This document shows, piece by piece, positions 22,337-33,700 of a stretch of 64,000 nucleotides of DNA. The stretch is taken from NCBI RefSeq assembly GCF_047675955.1, contig NC_132930.1:45323832-45387831 (forward strand). Direction: 5' to 3'. Source of the DNA: Chlorocebus sabaeus. Lineage: Eukaryota; Chordata; Mammalia; Primates; Cercopithecidae. A program made the position numbers and the translations under genes. The number at the start of each line of letters is the position of its first letter. The stretch's first letter is position 1. The notes beneath the pieces were generated by a model. It was not told the origin of the DNA. It did not search any database and saw only the letters and a list, made by a program, of their open reading frames with translations.

Positions 22337-22634
22337 TGAATTTTTTTTTAATTACAAACCCAACATATTCAATTTAAAGGGTTTCTATGCTATTAAGGTC
22401 TTGGCATCACGTGAGTTTCTGGCTGAGGCCCTGGAAGGTAATGGGGGCTGCTGTGAAGTGACTGGAGCCGTCATTCTGATCAGCACACCAGAGCTGCCAC
22501 TCAGGGTGCTCAGAGCAGCCAGGGCCTTCCAGCTGGAGCCTTCACTGTTGCTTCTCGAGTTCCAGTCAGCTTCCAGCACTTAGACGCTGACGACTCAGAA
22601 TGGAGAGGCTTTAGGGGTCCCATGTGAATGTCTC

Positions 22635-22860
22635 TACTGCTGTATTGTTCAACAGTAGCCCCTAGCCTCATGTGGCTATTTAAACGTGCATTAGTTCAAT
22701 AAATTCAATTTCCCATAAATCTAATTTAATCAGTTGCCTAGTTGCACTAGCTGTACTCAAGTGCGGGTCAGTAGCCAAAAGTAACTACTTTATTGGACAG
22801 TGCAGACATAGAACATTGCCATTATCACAGAAAGTCCTATAGGACAGTGCTATGTAGACA
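22635..22860. repeat. MER5-like hAT (Charlie) element
   Basis: CTCATGTGGCTATTTAAA and TATTGGACAGTGCAGA, then GAAAGTCCTATAGGACAGTG, match the common MER5-type MITE. Confidence 0.6.
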
Positions 22861-23063
22861 CTATTTCCAGCACCAGGCAGTGGGTCCTTGGCCTAAGCCT
22901 GGGTATCTCCAGCTTTCTCCCTGCTCCCTATACCCAGCAGCCTCTGGCTGAGGCCTGCTTCCCCACAGGGAAACAGTCGAGATAGTTCTGCCGTCTGCAC
23001 CATTCTCCTGACACACTCTCTCATCTCTGTCACTGTTTCATTCAGCAATCATTCACTATGAGG

Positions 23064-23343
23064 TCCTACTGGATTAGGGTTGGCCCTAATCCAATATGAA
23101 CATTGCCCTTATTAGAAGAAGAAGAGATTCGGAGAAACAAGAACACCACGTAACCACGTAGGCAGAGATTGAAGCGCTGGAGGCATAGGTCAAGGAATGC
23201 CACTGATTGCTGGCAACCACCGCAAACTAGGAGAGACGAATGGATTCTCAGAGCCTTTAGAACTATGAGAGAATAAATGAGTGTTGTTTTAAGCCACCAA
23301 ACTTATGGTAATTTGTTATGGAAGCCCTGGAAAACTAAGACAG
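23064..23343 (+). repeat. MLT1-like (MaLR) LTR fragment
   Basis: TACTGGATTAGGGTTGGCCC near the start and TTTTAAGCCACCAAACTTATGG near the end are typical of MLT1. Confidence 0.75.
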
Positions 23344-23697
23344 CGTAAAAATCCATTACTGTATGTGATCAAACACTGAACGGGCTAGGGTGAGCAGGTG
23401 TGTCTGCAAGGATAGATCTCATTTGCCTTTTACTTAATTCTACCGACATTTGGTCTGTGCTTTTCTCTCTAATAAAACACATGATTTGAATTATTTTTTC
23501 ACTTATCTGACTCCGACAGAGATCCTTTAGGGAGTGGCAAAATCCCAATGGAGGGATTAATGTACAAAAATAATTAAGAATATTAGAGGTTTTTGGATTT
23601 CGCTAGAGATTCTGCAGACCAGCTACTGATGATGTTGGACTAAATTGGCAGTATCCAACCTTCTTTGTTCCTCCTGGGGACACGTAGTAAGGAAGGA

Positions 23698-24164
23698 GAC
23701 CTCTACTACTCCTGCTGCCCTCCTCCCCTCACACCTTGCCTAGTTCACAAGACAGGAGGAAAGAGAGAAAGCAATAAGTTAGAAAGAAACAAAAGTAAGA
23801 TAAATAGCCAGACAACCTTGGCATCACCACCCGGCCCTAGGAATTAAAAAAATAATAACATCAACCCCTGACCTAAACGACTTGTGTTATCTGTAAATTC
23901 CAGACACTGTATGAAAAAGCACTGCAAAACTCTCTGTTCTGTTAGCTGATGCATGTAGCCCCCAGGCACGTTTCCCACGCTTGCTCGATTTATCACGACC
24001 CTTTCATGTGGACCCCTTAAAGTTGCCTTTAAAAAGGCCAAGAATTTCTTTTTCGGGGAGCTTGGCTCTTAAGCCACAAGTCTGCCAATGCTCCCGGCCG
24101 AATAAATCTCTTCCTTCTTTAATCCAGTGTCTAAGGAGTTTTGCCTGCTGCTCGTCCTGCTACA
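23698..24164 (+). repeat. ERV 5' LTR
   Basis: 467 bp from TAAGGAAGGAGACC to CTGCTACA, with AATAAA at 24101-24106. By eye about one position in ten differs from the 3' LTR, so the insertion is old. Confidence 0.92.
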
Positions 24165-24169
24165 ATTCT

Positions 24170-24187
24170 TGGTTCCCTGACTGGGAA
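24170..24187 (+). other. Primer binding site, tRNA-Glu type
   Basis: TGGTTCCCTGACTGGGAA lies 5 bases past the LTR. It is complementary to the 3' end of a mammalian tRNA-Glu isodecoder, as I recall it, with one mismatch. Confidence 0.75.
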
Positions 24188-24725
24188 GCGAGGTGATTAA
24201 CGGACGTTCAAGGCAGCCCCTTAAGCAGCTTATGCCTGCCCTGTAGAGCATCCCTGTGGGGGACTCTGGCCAGTTTGAGCGATGCAGATCCTGAGAGTGC
24301 TGTCGGGTAGGCATTTGCCCCAGTGGAACACCTCGTCACAGCAGTGCATGGCAGGCCCCGGCAAAGGATCAACACAGTGGTTGAACACTGGGAAGGAACT
24401 GGCAGTTTCCTAAGTCTGGACATCTGAAACTTGGTAAGACTGGTCTTTGGAACTTGCCCACTCCATTTGAGTGGAAGCATGGCCTGATCACCCACGGCAT
24501 TCCTGTACCGGCACTTCGGTTTTTGTTTCTGATTTGACTTGAATTGTTTGATAAACAGGCGTGCCTTTATTGGCACTTTGGTTTTCGTTCTGATTTTGAC
24601 TTAGTTTAAATTCCTTGATGAATAGGTGTGCCTTTAACGACATTTTGGTTTTAGTTTTGATTTTGATTTAGTGTGGATTAGACGAGTGAGTAACCTTTTA
24701 CCCTTTCCTTCTTGTAGTGTGAACA

Positions 24726-25025
24726 TTGTTTTGTCTCGAGAGAAAAATAGGTCCAACACAAAGTAAGCCCACTCCACTAGAAACTGAGTTAAAAAAAAAT
24801 TTCGAGAAGAAAAATAAAAGGAAAGTCATCGAATCATCAAAACTTACTCTATTAAAATGCATGTTACAGAACCTTAAGAAAGGTTTTGCAGAGGATTACA
24901 GAGTTAAGTTAACCTCCCAGAGGTTAAGAACTCTGTGTGAATTAGAATTGCCCTCTTTTGGTGTTGGATGGCCCACTGAAGCCACTATAGACAGGGAACA
25001 ACTGGCCATGTATTTAAGGTGGTGA
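24726..25025 (+). pseudogene. ERV gag matrix remnant
   Basis: A 100-codon open frame with QSKPTPLE near its start and LRTLCELELPSFGVGWP later, the matrix pattern of gammaretrovirus-like ERVs. The true gag start is altered (no MG start in place), and the frame ends soon after. Confidence 0.8.
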
Positions 25026-25534
25026 CAGGGGTTGGAGGACAGCCAGTGTACCTAGATCAATTTCTTTATATTGATTTGTGGTTAAATATAATATAGACAA
25101 AAATCGGCATAAATTTAGCCCTGTTTAACAGCTTATTGCAAAAAAGCTAAAAGTGAAAAGTGAAAGTAAGAGCAGCTTCACCAGCAGACACAGAGTTAAA
25201 CAAGGGAGTCCTAGAAACAGCAAGAGAAGCCAGTTTTGCAGGAGCCACCAGAGATAACAGAAATTCTTTCTCCATATGTCCCAGCTTACCCTCCTTTACC
25301 AAGGTCAACACCCCCCCCCAAGAAATGAGATTCAGGAGCTAATACGCCCCAGGTTTCACCTTGAAGGGGAGGATCGGAGTCTCGAGAGGCCAAGTAAGGA
25401 AGTCAAGATAGTCAAGTGGACAAGTGGACCCTCTCAGATCTGGTCTTGCTCGAGCTATGCAAATGCCTCTCAGGAAGATGTGAGGACCTGTCTATTATAA
25501 TGACCAAGCCCACATCCGGGGGTGGGGTGGCAGA

Positions 25535-25935
25535 CTTTCATCTCTCAGCCCTTTTCAACCATTGATCTACTAAACTGGAAACACCCTGAACCCACCACCT
25601 TGCTCCCGGCAGCTAGAGCCCTGTCGAGCATGACTGTGTAGAGGTGCTGGACTCAAGTTTACTCTAGCAGACCTGACCTCCAGGACCAGCCTTGGGCATC
25701 GGTAGACTGGGAGCTATATGTGGACAGGAGCAGCTTCATCAACCCACAAGGACAGAGACGTGCAGGATATGTGGTGATAACCCTGGACACTGTTGTTAAG
25801 CTGAGTTCATTGCTTTAATTCGGGCCTTAGAACTCAGTGAAGGTAAGACTAAATATTTACACTGACTCTCAGCATGCCTGTTTAACCCTCCAAGTGCATG
25901 GAGAATTATATATCTATAAAAAGGGCCTGTTAAAC
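25535..25935 (+). pseudogene. ERV pol fragment (RT tail/RNase H), misplaced
   Basis: Recognisable RNase H strands, SVDWELYVD and INIYTDSQHA-like text split between frames, with several stops. It lies between gag matrix and gag capsid sequence, which is not the normal retroviral order. Confidence 0.75.
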
Positions 25936-25974
25936 TCTAGGAAAAGGGGGAAAAAAGACCCAGAGAATGCAACT

Positions 25975-27150
25975 CAGCCTCAGTGTTTGCAGCGGGACCA
26001 AGAGGCACTTCTGCAGAGGCTAAAAGTTGGTAGAAAAAAAGCAATTAATATAAAAAAGATTTCAGAAGTGCTTCAAGGAGCTGACAAGAACCTAAGTCAG
26101 TTTTATAAGAGACTCTGTAAAGCATTCTGGCTTTACAACCCATTTAACCCTGAGGCTGGTGGCTCACGCTTATAATCCCAGCATTTTGGGAGGCCGAGGC
26201 AGGCAGATCACAAGGTCAGGAGATTGAGACCATCCTGGCTAACACGGTGAAACACCGTCTCCACTAACAAAACACACACAAATTAGCCGGGCGTGGTGGC
26301 AGGTGCTTGTAGTTCTAGCTACTCGGGAGGCTGAGGCAGGAGAATGGCATGAACCTGGGAGGTGGAGCTTGCACTGAGCTGAGATTGTGCCACTGCACTC
26401 CAGCCTGGGCAACAGAGCAAGACTCTGTCTCAAAATAAAATAAAATAAAATAAACAAAATTAAAATTAAAAAAAAAAAATCAGCATATAGTGAATACTTC
26501 ATTTGCAAAGCAAGCCCAGGGTAACATCAAGCAGAAGTTGCAGGCATGAATATCACCCAGTCTATAAAACTGGCCACCAAGGTGTATATTAACTGTGACC
26601 AAGGAACAAAACAGGAAAGAGCAAAAGCAACAAGCGTGGCAGGTAGGCACGCCAAAGGTTAAATCCCTCTCCCCAGCCCAGCGCAATCTAGAAAAAAAGA
26701 GGAAGCTAGAGACCGGCACCAAGAGAAGAGCAAAACAGAAAGAAAGACTAAATGTAAGTGTAAAAAAGAGAATCAGAAGAAAACAGGAGAGACAGACAGC
26801 AGTGCCCATGCCATTGCCTGGCCCTGCCAGCTGGCCATAGGAGCAGGAGAACTCAGGAAGGAAAAAGAAAAATAAATTAAAGACTTCAGAAAAAAAGCCA
26901 ATCTGTTAGCAACAGCTCTTATACAAAGAGTGATTAGCAATGTGAGAGGACATGGACGCAGATGTAGACGTTAGGCAAGGATTCAAGAGCCAGACAAGGC
27001 TAGAGAGAAAATAATGTGCGAGATGCAAAAAGAAGGGACACTAGAAGGGTGAGTGTTCGGAAGGCAATAAAGGAAAGAGCCAAGGCTGCAAGACAAAGAG
27101 GCCATCAGCCAAGGACTGCCGCACCTTGGAGGAACCAAATACTGATCTGA
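25975..27150 (+). pseudogene. ERV gag capsid/nucleocapsid remnant, split by an Alu
   Basis: Capsid C-terminal text (ISEVLQGADKNLSQFYKRLC) ends at about 26150, where an Alu enters. After it, sequence like KLATKVYINCDQ continues the gag end, with many stops. Confidence 0.75.
26151..26480 (+). repeat. Alu inserted in ERV gag
   Basis: Lacks the first few bases (starts AGGCTGGTGGCTCACGC) and ends in an AAATA-rich tail. It interrupts the capsid coding remnant, so it is younger than the provirus. Confidence 0.95.
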
Positions 27151-29157
27151 TCAGGCTGGCAGGACCTAAAGAATGTAAAGACTAGGGCAGACTAGGCACC
27201 TTCTCATTAGGCTGCCAGGAGCCCCTGGTCACATTACAAGTTAAAAGCAGCAGGATTCTGCCACATCTGGATTCCAATTTCTCACTGATGGCTAAGCCAC
27301 TAGATAGAGTTACAAAGGGAGGGAAGAAAAAGAACCCCTCCTCTAAGAAACTTACACAGGAGAAAGAGCCATTCCTTGTGAAAACTTGCTTACAGACTTC
27401 ACAGAACTGCCCCGTGCTGGAGGCTATTGCTACATCAGGGTAAGTTAAAGTTTTCCCCACCAGGACAGAAAAAGTACAAGAAGTGACTAAAGTACTGTTA
27501 AAAGACATTATCTCCAGGTTTAGACTGCCTCTAACTTTAAAGTCAGACAACAGGCCAGCCTTTGTACCAGAAATAGTGCAAGATTTAACAAGACTGTTAA
27601 AAATAAAATAGAAGTTACACACAGCCTATTGGAAGCAAAATTCACGAAAAGGTGGAACACACGAACTGGACTCTCGAGCAGCTACTGAAAAAATATTGCC
27701 AGAAAATTCATTTAAGATAAAATCAGGATTTTGCCTATGATCCTCCTCCGAGTCAGATGCACCCCCACCAAACAAACTAGGTATTTGCCCTATAAGATTT
27801 TTTTCAGTCAGCCACCCTCAAATCATAGGTCAAATTAAAGGTGATCTCCAAGAACTAAAGGAATTAACCTTAAGAATGCAAATGCAGACTTTAGAAATAG
27901 CCATACAAAGTTTTTATAATTAAATACATAAAAATGCCCATAAGCCTGATACCCCTTTAAATCTAGTGACTCTGTTTAAGTTAGAAAGTAAAATCTAATT
28001 TTTCTAGGACCCATATATGATGGGCCCTATACTGTAATCTTGTCCACTCCCACTGCTGTTAAAGTTGCAGGTGTTGTGTCTTAGATCCACCACAGTCAGT
28101 TAACACTGGCAGCTTAGGACAAGTAGACCAGCCAGCAGGATGCAGATCATCCAACCTGGCTGATCCTGAGACGAGACCAAGCTGCTGCCGGGACGACAGC
28201 CCTGCTCTGATCACTCCAGAGGCTGACCAGTCTACAGACGGCTGAAGCTTGAAGAAACAACAAGCCCTGCTCTAGTCACACACTAGCAGCTGACTAGTCT
28301 GTGCTCGGCCGAAGCTTGAGGACTCATTGAGCAAGTAACTGTAGTTAAAAATCTTAAGACTAATAGTTTTCCTGTAATACTGTTTTCCTATTGTTCTGTC
28401 ACTGTATTCAACCTTTTTCCCAGGTAAGGACCTCTTTCGTCCTTGCTGCATATAAATATGCTGTACATTGTTTTGTTGTTGTTACCCCCCATAACCATGC
28501 TAGAAGAAACACCTATATAAGGTGTCCCCACTGTACACATACTAGTTAGTCAGGAAACCCAGACCCGTCCAACCCAGCAACAATTCTGAGTCTTTAAGTT
28601 AGTGTTTAAACATATAAACCAGAAGTTACCAGAGCTTCCTCCTTTAGCAAAAAAAAAAAAAAAAAAGATAAAAAATAAATAAAACCTATTTGCTCAGCTG
28701 CCTGAAAACATTGCTGGCAGCCTAGACATTTCTTCATGTTATGTTCATGAAAAGGCTAATATGAGAGACCAATGGCCTTGAGAAGCAAAAGAGTTAATGC
28801 CTCAAGATAACTTTAACTCTTTCCCTAAGCAGATGCCAAGTTCAAGCATCTGGCTCTCAAAAACTTCTATTATTAAGAAATACTGTGTTGCTCGCTAGGG
28901 AAAAAGCTTTTAAGACCCAGTAAAAGAAGTAACCTGCTTAGGAAATGACAAAGTTGGCACATGTGCCTGTACAGGTTTAACACAGGTTTGATCCTAGGTC
29001 TTTATTTAGAAAATAGTTTCCAGCTATAAGAGAATTTAAAACCCTCATTGTAAGTGTATTACATAAAACACTATCACTCTGTCTCCCGAAGAGACTCGGA
29101 AAGTAAAAATAAAAGTGAGAACTCCCACTAATTAGTGAAATTCTCAAAGAGGGGGGA
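27151..29157 (+). pseudogene. ERV pro/pol/env remnants
   Basis: Protease-like EPLVTLQVKS text near 27220, an integrase C-terminal PTAVKV motif near 28050 with a following HHSQL, and downstream stop-ridden sequence of probable env origin before the polypurine tract. Most of pol is absent. Confidence 0.6.
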
Positions 29158-29644
29158 TAAGAAAGGAGACCACTACTACTCCTGCTGCCCTCTCCCCCCG
29201 CACCTTGCCTAGTTCACAAGACAGGAGGAAAGAAAGCAAAAAGAAAGAAGCAAAAAAAGTAAGATAAATAGCCAGACAGCCTTGGCACCACCACCTGGCC
29301 CTAGGAGTTAAAAAACATAATAATAATAACATCAACTCCTGACCTAAACTACTTGTGTTACTTGTAAATTCCAGACACTGTATGAAAAAGCACTGCAAAA
29401 CTTTCTGTTGTTAGCTGATGCATGTAGCCCCCCGTCATGATTCCCACGCTTGCTTGATTTATCAGGACCCTTTCACGTGGACCCCTTAAAGTTGTAAGCC
29501 TTTAAAAAGGCCAAGAATTTCTTTTTGGGGGACCTTGGCTCTGAAGTCGCAAGTCCGCCGCAAGTCCGCCGACGCTCCCGGAATAAACCTCTTCCTTCTT
29601 TAATCTGGTCTCTGAGGAGTTTTGTCTGCGCTTCTCCTGCTACA
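29158..29644 (+). repeat. ERV 3' LTR
   Basis: 487 bp from TAAGAAAGGAGACC to CTCCTGCTACA, with AATAAA at 29582-29587. It contains a small GCAAGTCCGCC duplication absent from the 5' LTR. Its end lies about 530 bp from the TRMT44 start codon. Confidence 0.92.
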
Positions 29645-30059
29645 GTAGGTGACAGATGACCTTCATCCCTCATAGGACAACGTTACATCATTCTTATGAA
29701 GCAGTCATGGCTGCGCTCAGATTTAGGAAGGCACTGACTGTAACGCTTGCACTAAGAGCAAACCAGAACCCAAATGGAGAAAAGTGAGCTTTCATAAGAG
29801 GACTCATCTTCAACGCTCACAAACTTAGGCTCCCTGACTTTTATCGATAATCAGTACTGAGAACAATGCGTTCCAGACCCGCTGGCTGGCTGATGTTTGA
29901 TTCTGTAACTATACCACTTCCAGAATTCTCTCAAAACTCAGCTCAGATCATGTTACTATCAGGCAGCAATGCCCCTTGGATGGATCCCCAGCGAATAAAA
30001 CAAAGGTCAAATTCCTCATCCACACATTCCACAGTCCACAGGAAAGCAGCTCCAGCCGT

Positions 30060-30420
30060 GCCATTCTCATTTCAGGTCCCAGCACCCCGCCTCCATGACG
30101 TCAACGGGCCGCGCCACCTGGCTGCGTCATCTCGGCGCGCCGCTTCCAGGGCTGTACACCTACCGGCTGCCATGGCGGAGGTGGGCCGAGCAGGCATCAG
30201 CGACCCAGGCGCGCTGCTCCCCCGGGGCTTCTGGGCTGCGGTGGAGGTGTGGCTGGAGAGGCCGCAGGTGGCCAACAAACGGCTTTGCGGCGCCCGCCTG
30301 GAGGCCCGCTGGAGCGCTCCCCTGCCCTGCGCCGAGGCCCGCGGCCCAGGGACGAGCGCAGGCTCGGAGCAGAAGGAGCGGGGTCCGGTTCCCGGCCAGG
30401 GTTCCCCCGAAGGGGGCACG
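30060..30420 (+). promoter_or_regulatory. TRMT44: TRMT44 CpG-rich promoter and exon 1
   Basis: CpG density rises sharply at about 30060. A CRE (TGACGTCA, 30096-30103) sits 69-76 bases before the start codon. No TATA box. The start site is probably within this block. Confidence 0.7.
30096..30103. promoter_or_regulatory. CRE (TGACGTCA) in the TRMT44 promoter
   Basis: Perfect CREB/ATF palindrome. The surrounding 29 bp (30091-30119) match the ACOX3 promoter block 18870-18898 at 26 positions. Confidence 0.7.
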
Positions 30421-30790
30421 GGTCCCAGGCTGCGATCAGAACCCAAGCAGGGCATGGCATGTTGCGAACTTGAGGAGGCCCAGGGCCAGTGCCAGCAAGA
30501 GGAGGCACAGAGGGAAGCCGCCTCGGCGCTGCTGAAGGACTCCGGGCACCGGGGCCATGCTGAAGGAGACGAGGGCGACTTCCCCGCCGCAGAGCTGGAT
30601 TCGCTCTGGGACGATTTCTCCCGAAGTCTCGCCCGTGGCAATTCGGAGATGCTGGCCTTCCTCACCTGCTCCGGGGCTGGATCGCAGCCAGAGGCGCAGC
30701 GTGAGCTCGACGTGGTTCTCAGAACCGTCATCCCGAAAACTAGCCCACATTGCCCCCTTACAGCTCCCAGGAGGGAAATAGTCGTGCAAG
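30172..30790 (+). CDS. TRMT44: TRMT44 exon 1 (residues 1-206)
   Basis: 619 nt, MAEVGRAGISDPGALLP onward to REIVVQ, donor CAAG|GTAAGA. The middle part (about residues 55-130) is Gly/Glu/Gln-rich and probably disordered. The frame is also open upstream to an ATG at 29866, but the CpG promoter position and Kozak context favour 30172. Confidence 0.95.
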
Positions 30791-33700
30791 GTAAGAGTGT
30801 TTTGATAGTAGACGGATACGATTAGATAAAGAAAGCATTTACAGAACTTGTGCCAGTTGTTCTGCGATGTCCTAGGGAGGTTGTTAGGTGTTTTATAGTT
30901 TTTTGAGTCGGCGCATAGAAATGTGTGTCCTTAGTTCAGAAGATGCGATAATTGGTTGGGTTGGTGCCTGGAAGGCTTCAAAGAGACAGTGAAGGACTAA
31001 CTGGATATTGCGTGATAACTAGGAGTTTAGCAGGTAAAGCTGTAGGTGTAAAAGTGTTGGGGACCAGCCTCAGCACCATCTGTAGGCTACCCAAAGTCCG
31101 GTGGCGACGAAGGAATGAGACGAGACAGGTTAAGAGTTCATAAAGAGTGGGGGCCAGGGGGCCACTTGCAAAATGGAGGCTGCAAAAGACCCAAAGTTCT
31201 GGTCTCCACACTGTTTATTGAGTACGATCACTTAGATCTAAGAAGCGGACGTTCAGGGCGAAACGGTGAAAGGGAGGCAGTGCCTCATAGTAGTGGCGGT
31301 TTAAATGAATCTCCTTTGTGCTCATACAGCATATCTTTAACTTATCGGAGAGTAACTAGTGGGAGCGGGGTTAACTAGGAGCATGTCGGCCGCATTTCAT
31401 GCTTCAAAGGAGTGTCTTTCTCCTTGAACACAGCGTTTGTAGATAAGACAGTAGGTCTCGCTCGGAGCATGGGAACATTGTGGCAATCAGAAGGCTTTCC
31501 TCTTCAGAGGCCTCTTGTGGCTTTCCACAACTTATTGTCTCATATTTTTATGGCCAGTTTATACAGGCACTCCAAAAGCCTTTTCCCGAACATAAAGGGA
31601 GCTATTTATGCTGAGACAAGAAACTGAGAAAGAGCATAATTACTGGATGGATGGGAACCTGCTAGTCCTCAGCATTTGTTAAATCTCTCGCATTTGTTTT
31701 TACTGCCCGTGACCTTGACAGTTAGCCTCAGCCACTCTTACCTCAAACTTTATTCAGCAGTGTGTGTTTCCTATTGCCACTGTAACAAATTACTGCAAAT
31801 TTATTGGTCAGTACAAAAAATTGATTGTTTCAGTTCTGTAGGTCAGGAATCCTTGTTGGCTCTGCTGATTTCTCCGCTCCGGGTCTCTCTCACAAGGTCA
31901 AAATCAAACAGCCTGCTGGCTGGGCTCTTATTCGGAGGTTCTGGGAAGGAATCTGTGGCCAGGCTGGTCTTGAACGCCTTACCTCACGTGATCCGCCCGT
32001 CTTGGCCTCCCAAAGTGGGGTTATGGGCGTGAACCACCGCGCCCGGCCATGATTGTACATTTTTAAATAACGAAAAGAGTGTAATTGGATTGTTTGTAAC
32101 ACAAAGGATAAATGTTTGAGGGGATGGAGGCCCTATTCTCCATGATGTGATTAGTTCACATTGCAGGCCTGGATCAAAACATCTCATGTACCCCATAAAT
32201 ATATATACCTGCTATGTACCCACAAAAATGAAAAATTTAAACATTTAAAAAATGGTAATTTGTCATTGTGTAGTGACAACAGTGACAGCAGATTTGGGGT
32301 TGCCACACTGGGTAGGGAGGGACGGGATGCTGCTGGCATCTAGTAGGTAGGGCTGGGGCTTCTGGTAAACATCCTACAGCGCACAGCACAACTCCCAACA
32401 AGGAGTTATCCAGCCACAAATGCCAGTGACGCTGAGGCTGAGAAACCCTGATCCAGAGGATGGGGAAAATAATACTGGATGATAAAGATGTGAGTTTTAT
32501 TTTACTTTATTTATTTTTTGTATAAATAGGGTCTTACTATGTTTCTTAGTCTGGTCTCTAACTCCTGGTTTCAAGTGAGCCTTCCAAAGTGCTGGGACAA
32601 CAGGCATGGGCCATCACGCCTAGTCCTCTTGCAGTTTTTAAATGAGATCATTCATGGAAAGAATGATGTATTGCGTCAGTCCTCTTCTCTCTGGTCTCAT
32701 TCACAGTAAAAACTGTAGTTGTGTGAACTGCAAGGCCCTGTGTGACCTGGGTGGGCCCTGTTACCCTTTGATTTCACCTGCCACCACTTGTCACCTTGTC
32801 CACACCGCTCACCTCCATTCCCCATGCACCTGAGTGCACGCCTGCCCCAGGGCCTCTGCAGTTGCTGCTCCTGTGTCTGAAACACTCTTCCTCTAGGTGC
32901 CCCATGGCACACTCGCTGACCTCCTTCAGCTCTCTGCTCAAATGTCACCTTATTAGGGAGGACTTCCCTGGCCACCCTCTATTCCATAGCAGTAGAATCT
33001 GTCGGAGTTTTCTCGGTCCCACACTGCTTGTTTTCCATCTGAATCCACTCAGCTCCTTCAGCCTCTGCTTCCCTTTGGCAGGTCTTGTTCTTTCATTTGC
33101 TGTGGAAGGTGAACCGCAGTTGTGCATACTTGGCCTGTGAAGTGTATATTCCTCTTTAACTGAGAGTTTGCCATTTTTTTTTAAATATCAAAGGTAAACA
33201 TGATTGATTTTAGAGATAGAACTTTATACAACCAAACCTTAAGTATCCACACAAACTGACAGAATGCTGTAAATTTAGCTAGGGAGTATGCCACTCTGCT
33301 TATATTTTAATGGGAAGGTGACTGCGGAGTCCCTCCATGCAGCGAGGGCTCCACACAACACAAAGCCGTTGTTAGGAGGGCCTGGACTGATGTCCACTTT
33401 CCTGAACTGGCCTCTGATGGCTGAGCAGTGTTCTGTGCCTTGCTCACACTCGAAGATCACGGTCAGGCTGTGGCAGACATTCAGCTAGGGCAGAGGTCCC
33501 CTGTTTTTTCTGATTGTAGCTCTCAAGTTCCATCACAGTCCACGTTGGCTGGCTCTTCCCTCAGGTCCTGGCTCATGCGTCCCTCAACAGATACCTGCTG
33601 AGAAGGGCTGCCGCGTGCCTGGCACGTTCTAGGCTGTGGGCTGTAGCAGTGAATGAAAGGCAACGGCTCCTCTCCTGGAGTGCCACTGTGGATCGAGTGC

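Larger units (their letters stand above)
18961..23697. other. Intergenic spacer, left part
   Basis: Between the ACOX3 promoter and the large ERV. Contains Alu-related pieces (19166-19267, 19586-19735), two full Alus (20392-20688, 22040-22336), a MER5-like element (22635-22860) and an MLT1-like LTR (23064-23343). Nothing gene-like in 20.7-22.0 kb, where short open frames show no recognisable domain. Confidence 0.6.
23698..29644 (+). mobile_element. Class I (gammaretrovirus-like) ERV provirus, 5.9 kb, defective and rearranged
   Basis: A complete proviral outline with two LTRs, matching 4-bp target duplications (GTAG at 23694-23697 and 29645-29648), a primer binding site and a polypurine tract (AAAGAGGGGGGA ending at 29157). 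Interior traces in order: gag matrix (24746-25022), proline-rich gag (about 25262-25330), a pol RT-end/RNase H segment (about 25535-25935), gag capsid C-terminus (about 25975-26150), an Alu, more gag, a protease-like stretch (about 27170-27440), an integrase C-terminal trace (about 28046-28110), then a probable env remnant. Every frame is riddled with stops. The RNase H piece within gag is out of canonical order. Family not named; gag resembles HERV-E/HERV-1 relatives. Confidence 0.88.

Noticed and set aside
30072..30731. 219-codon minus-strand ORF over TRMT44 exon 1
   Set aside because: Antisense shadow of a GC-rich exon; no family resemblance.
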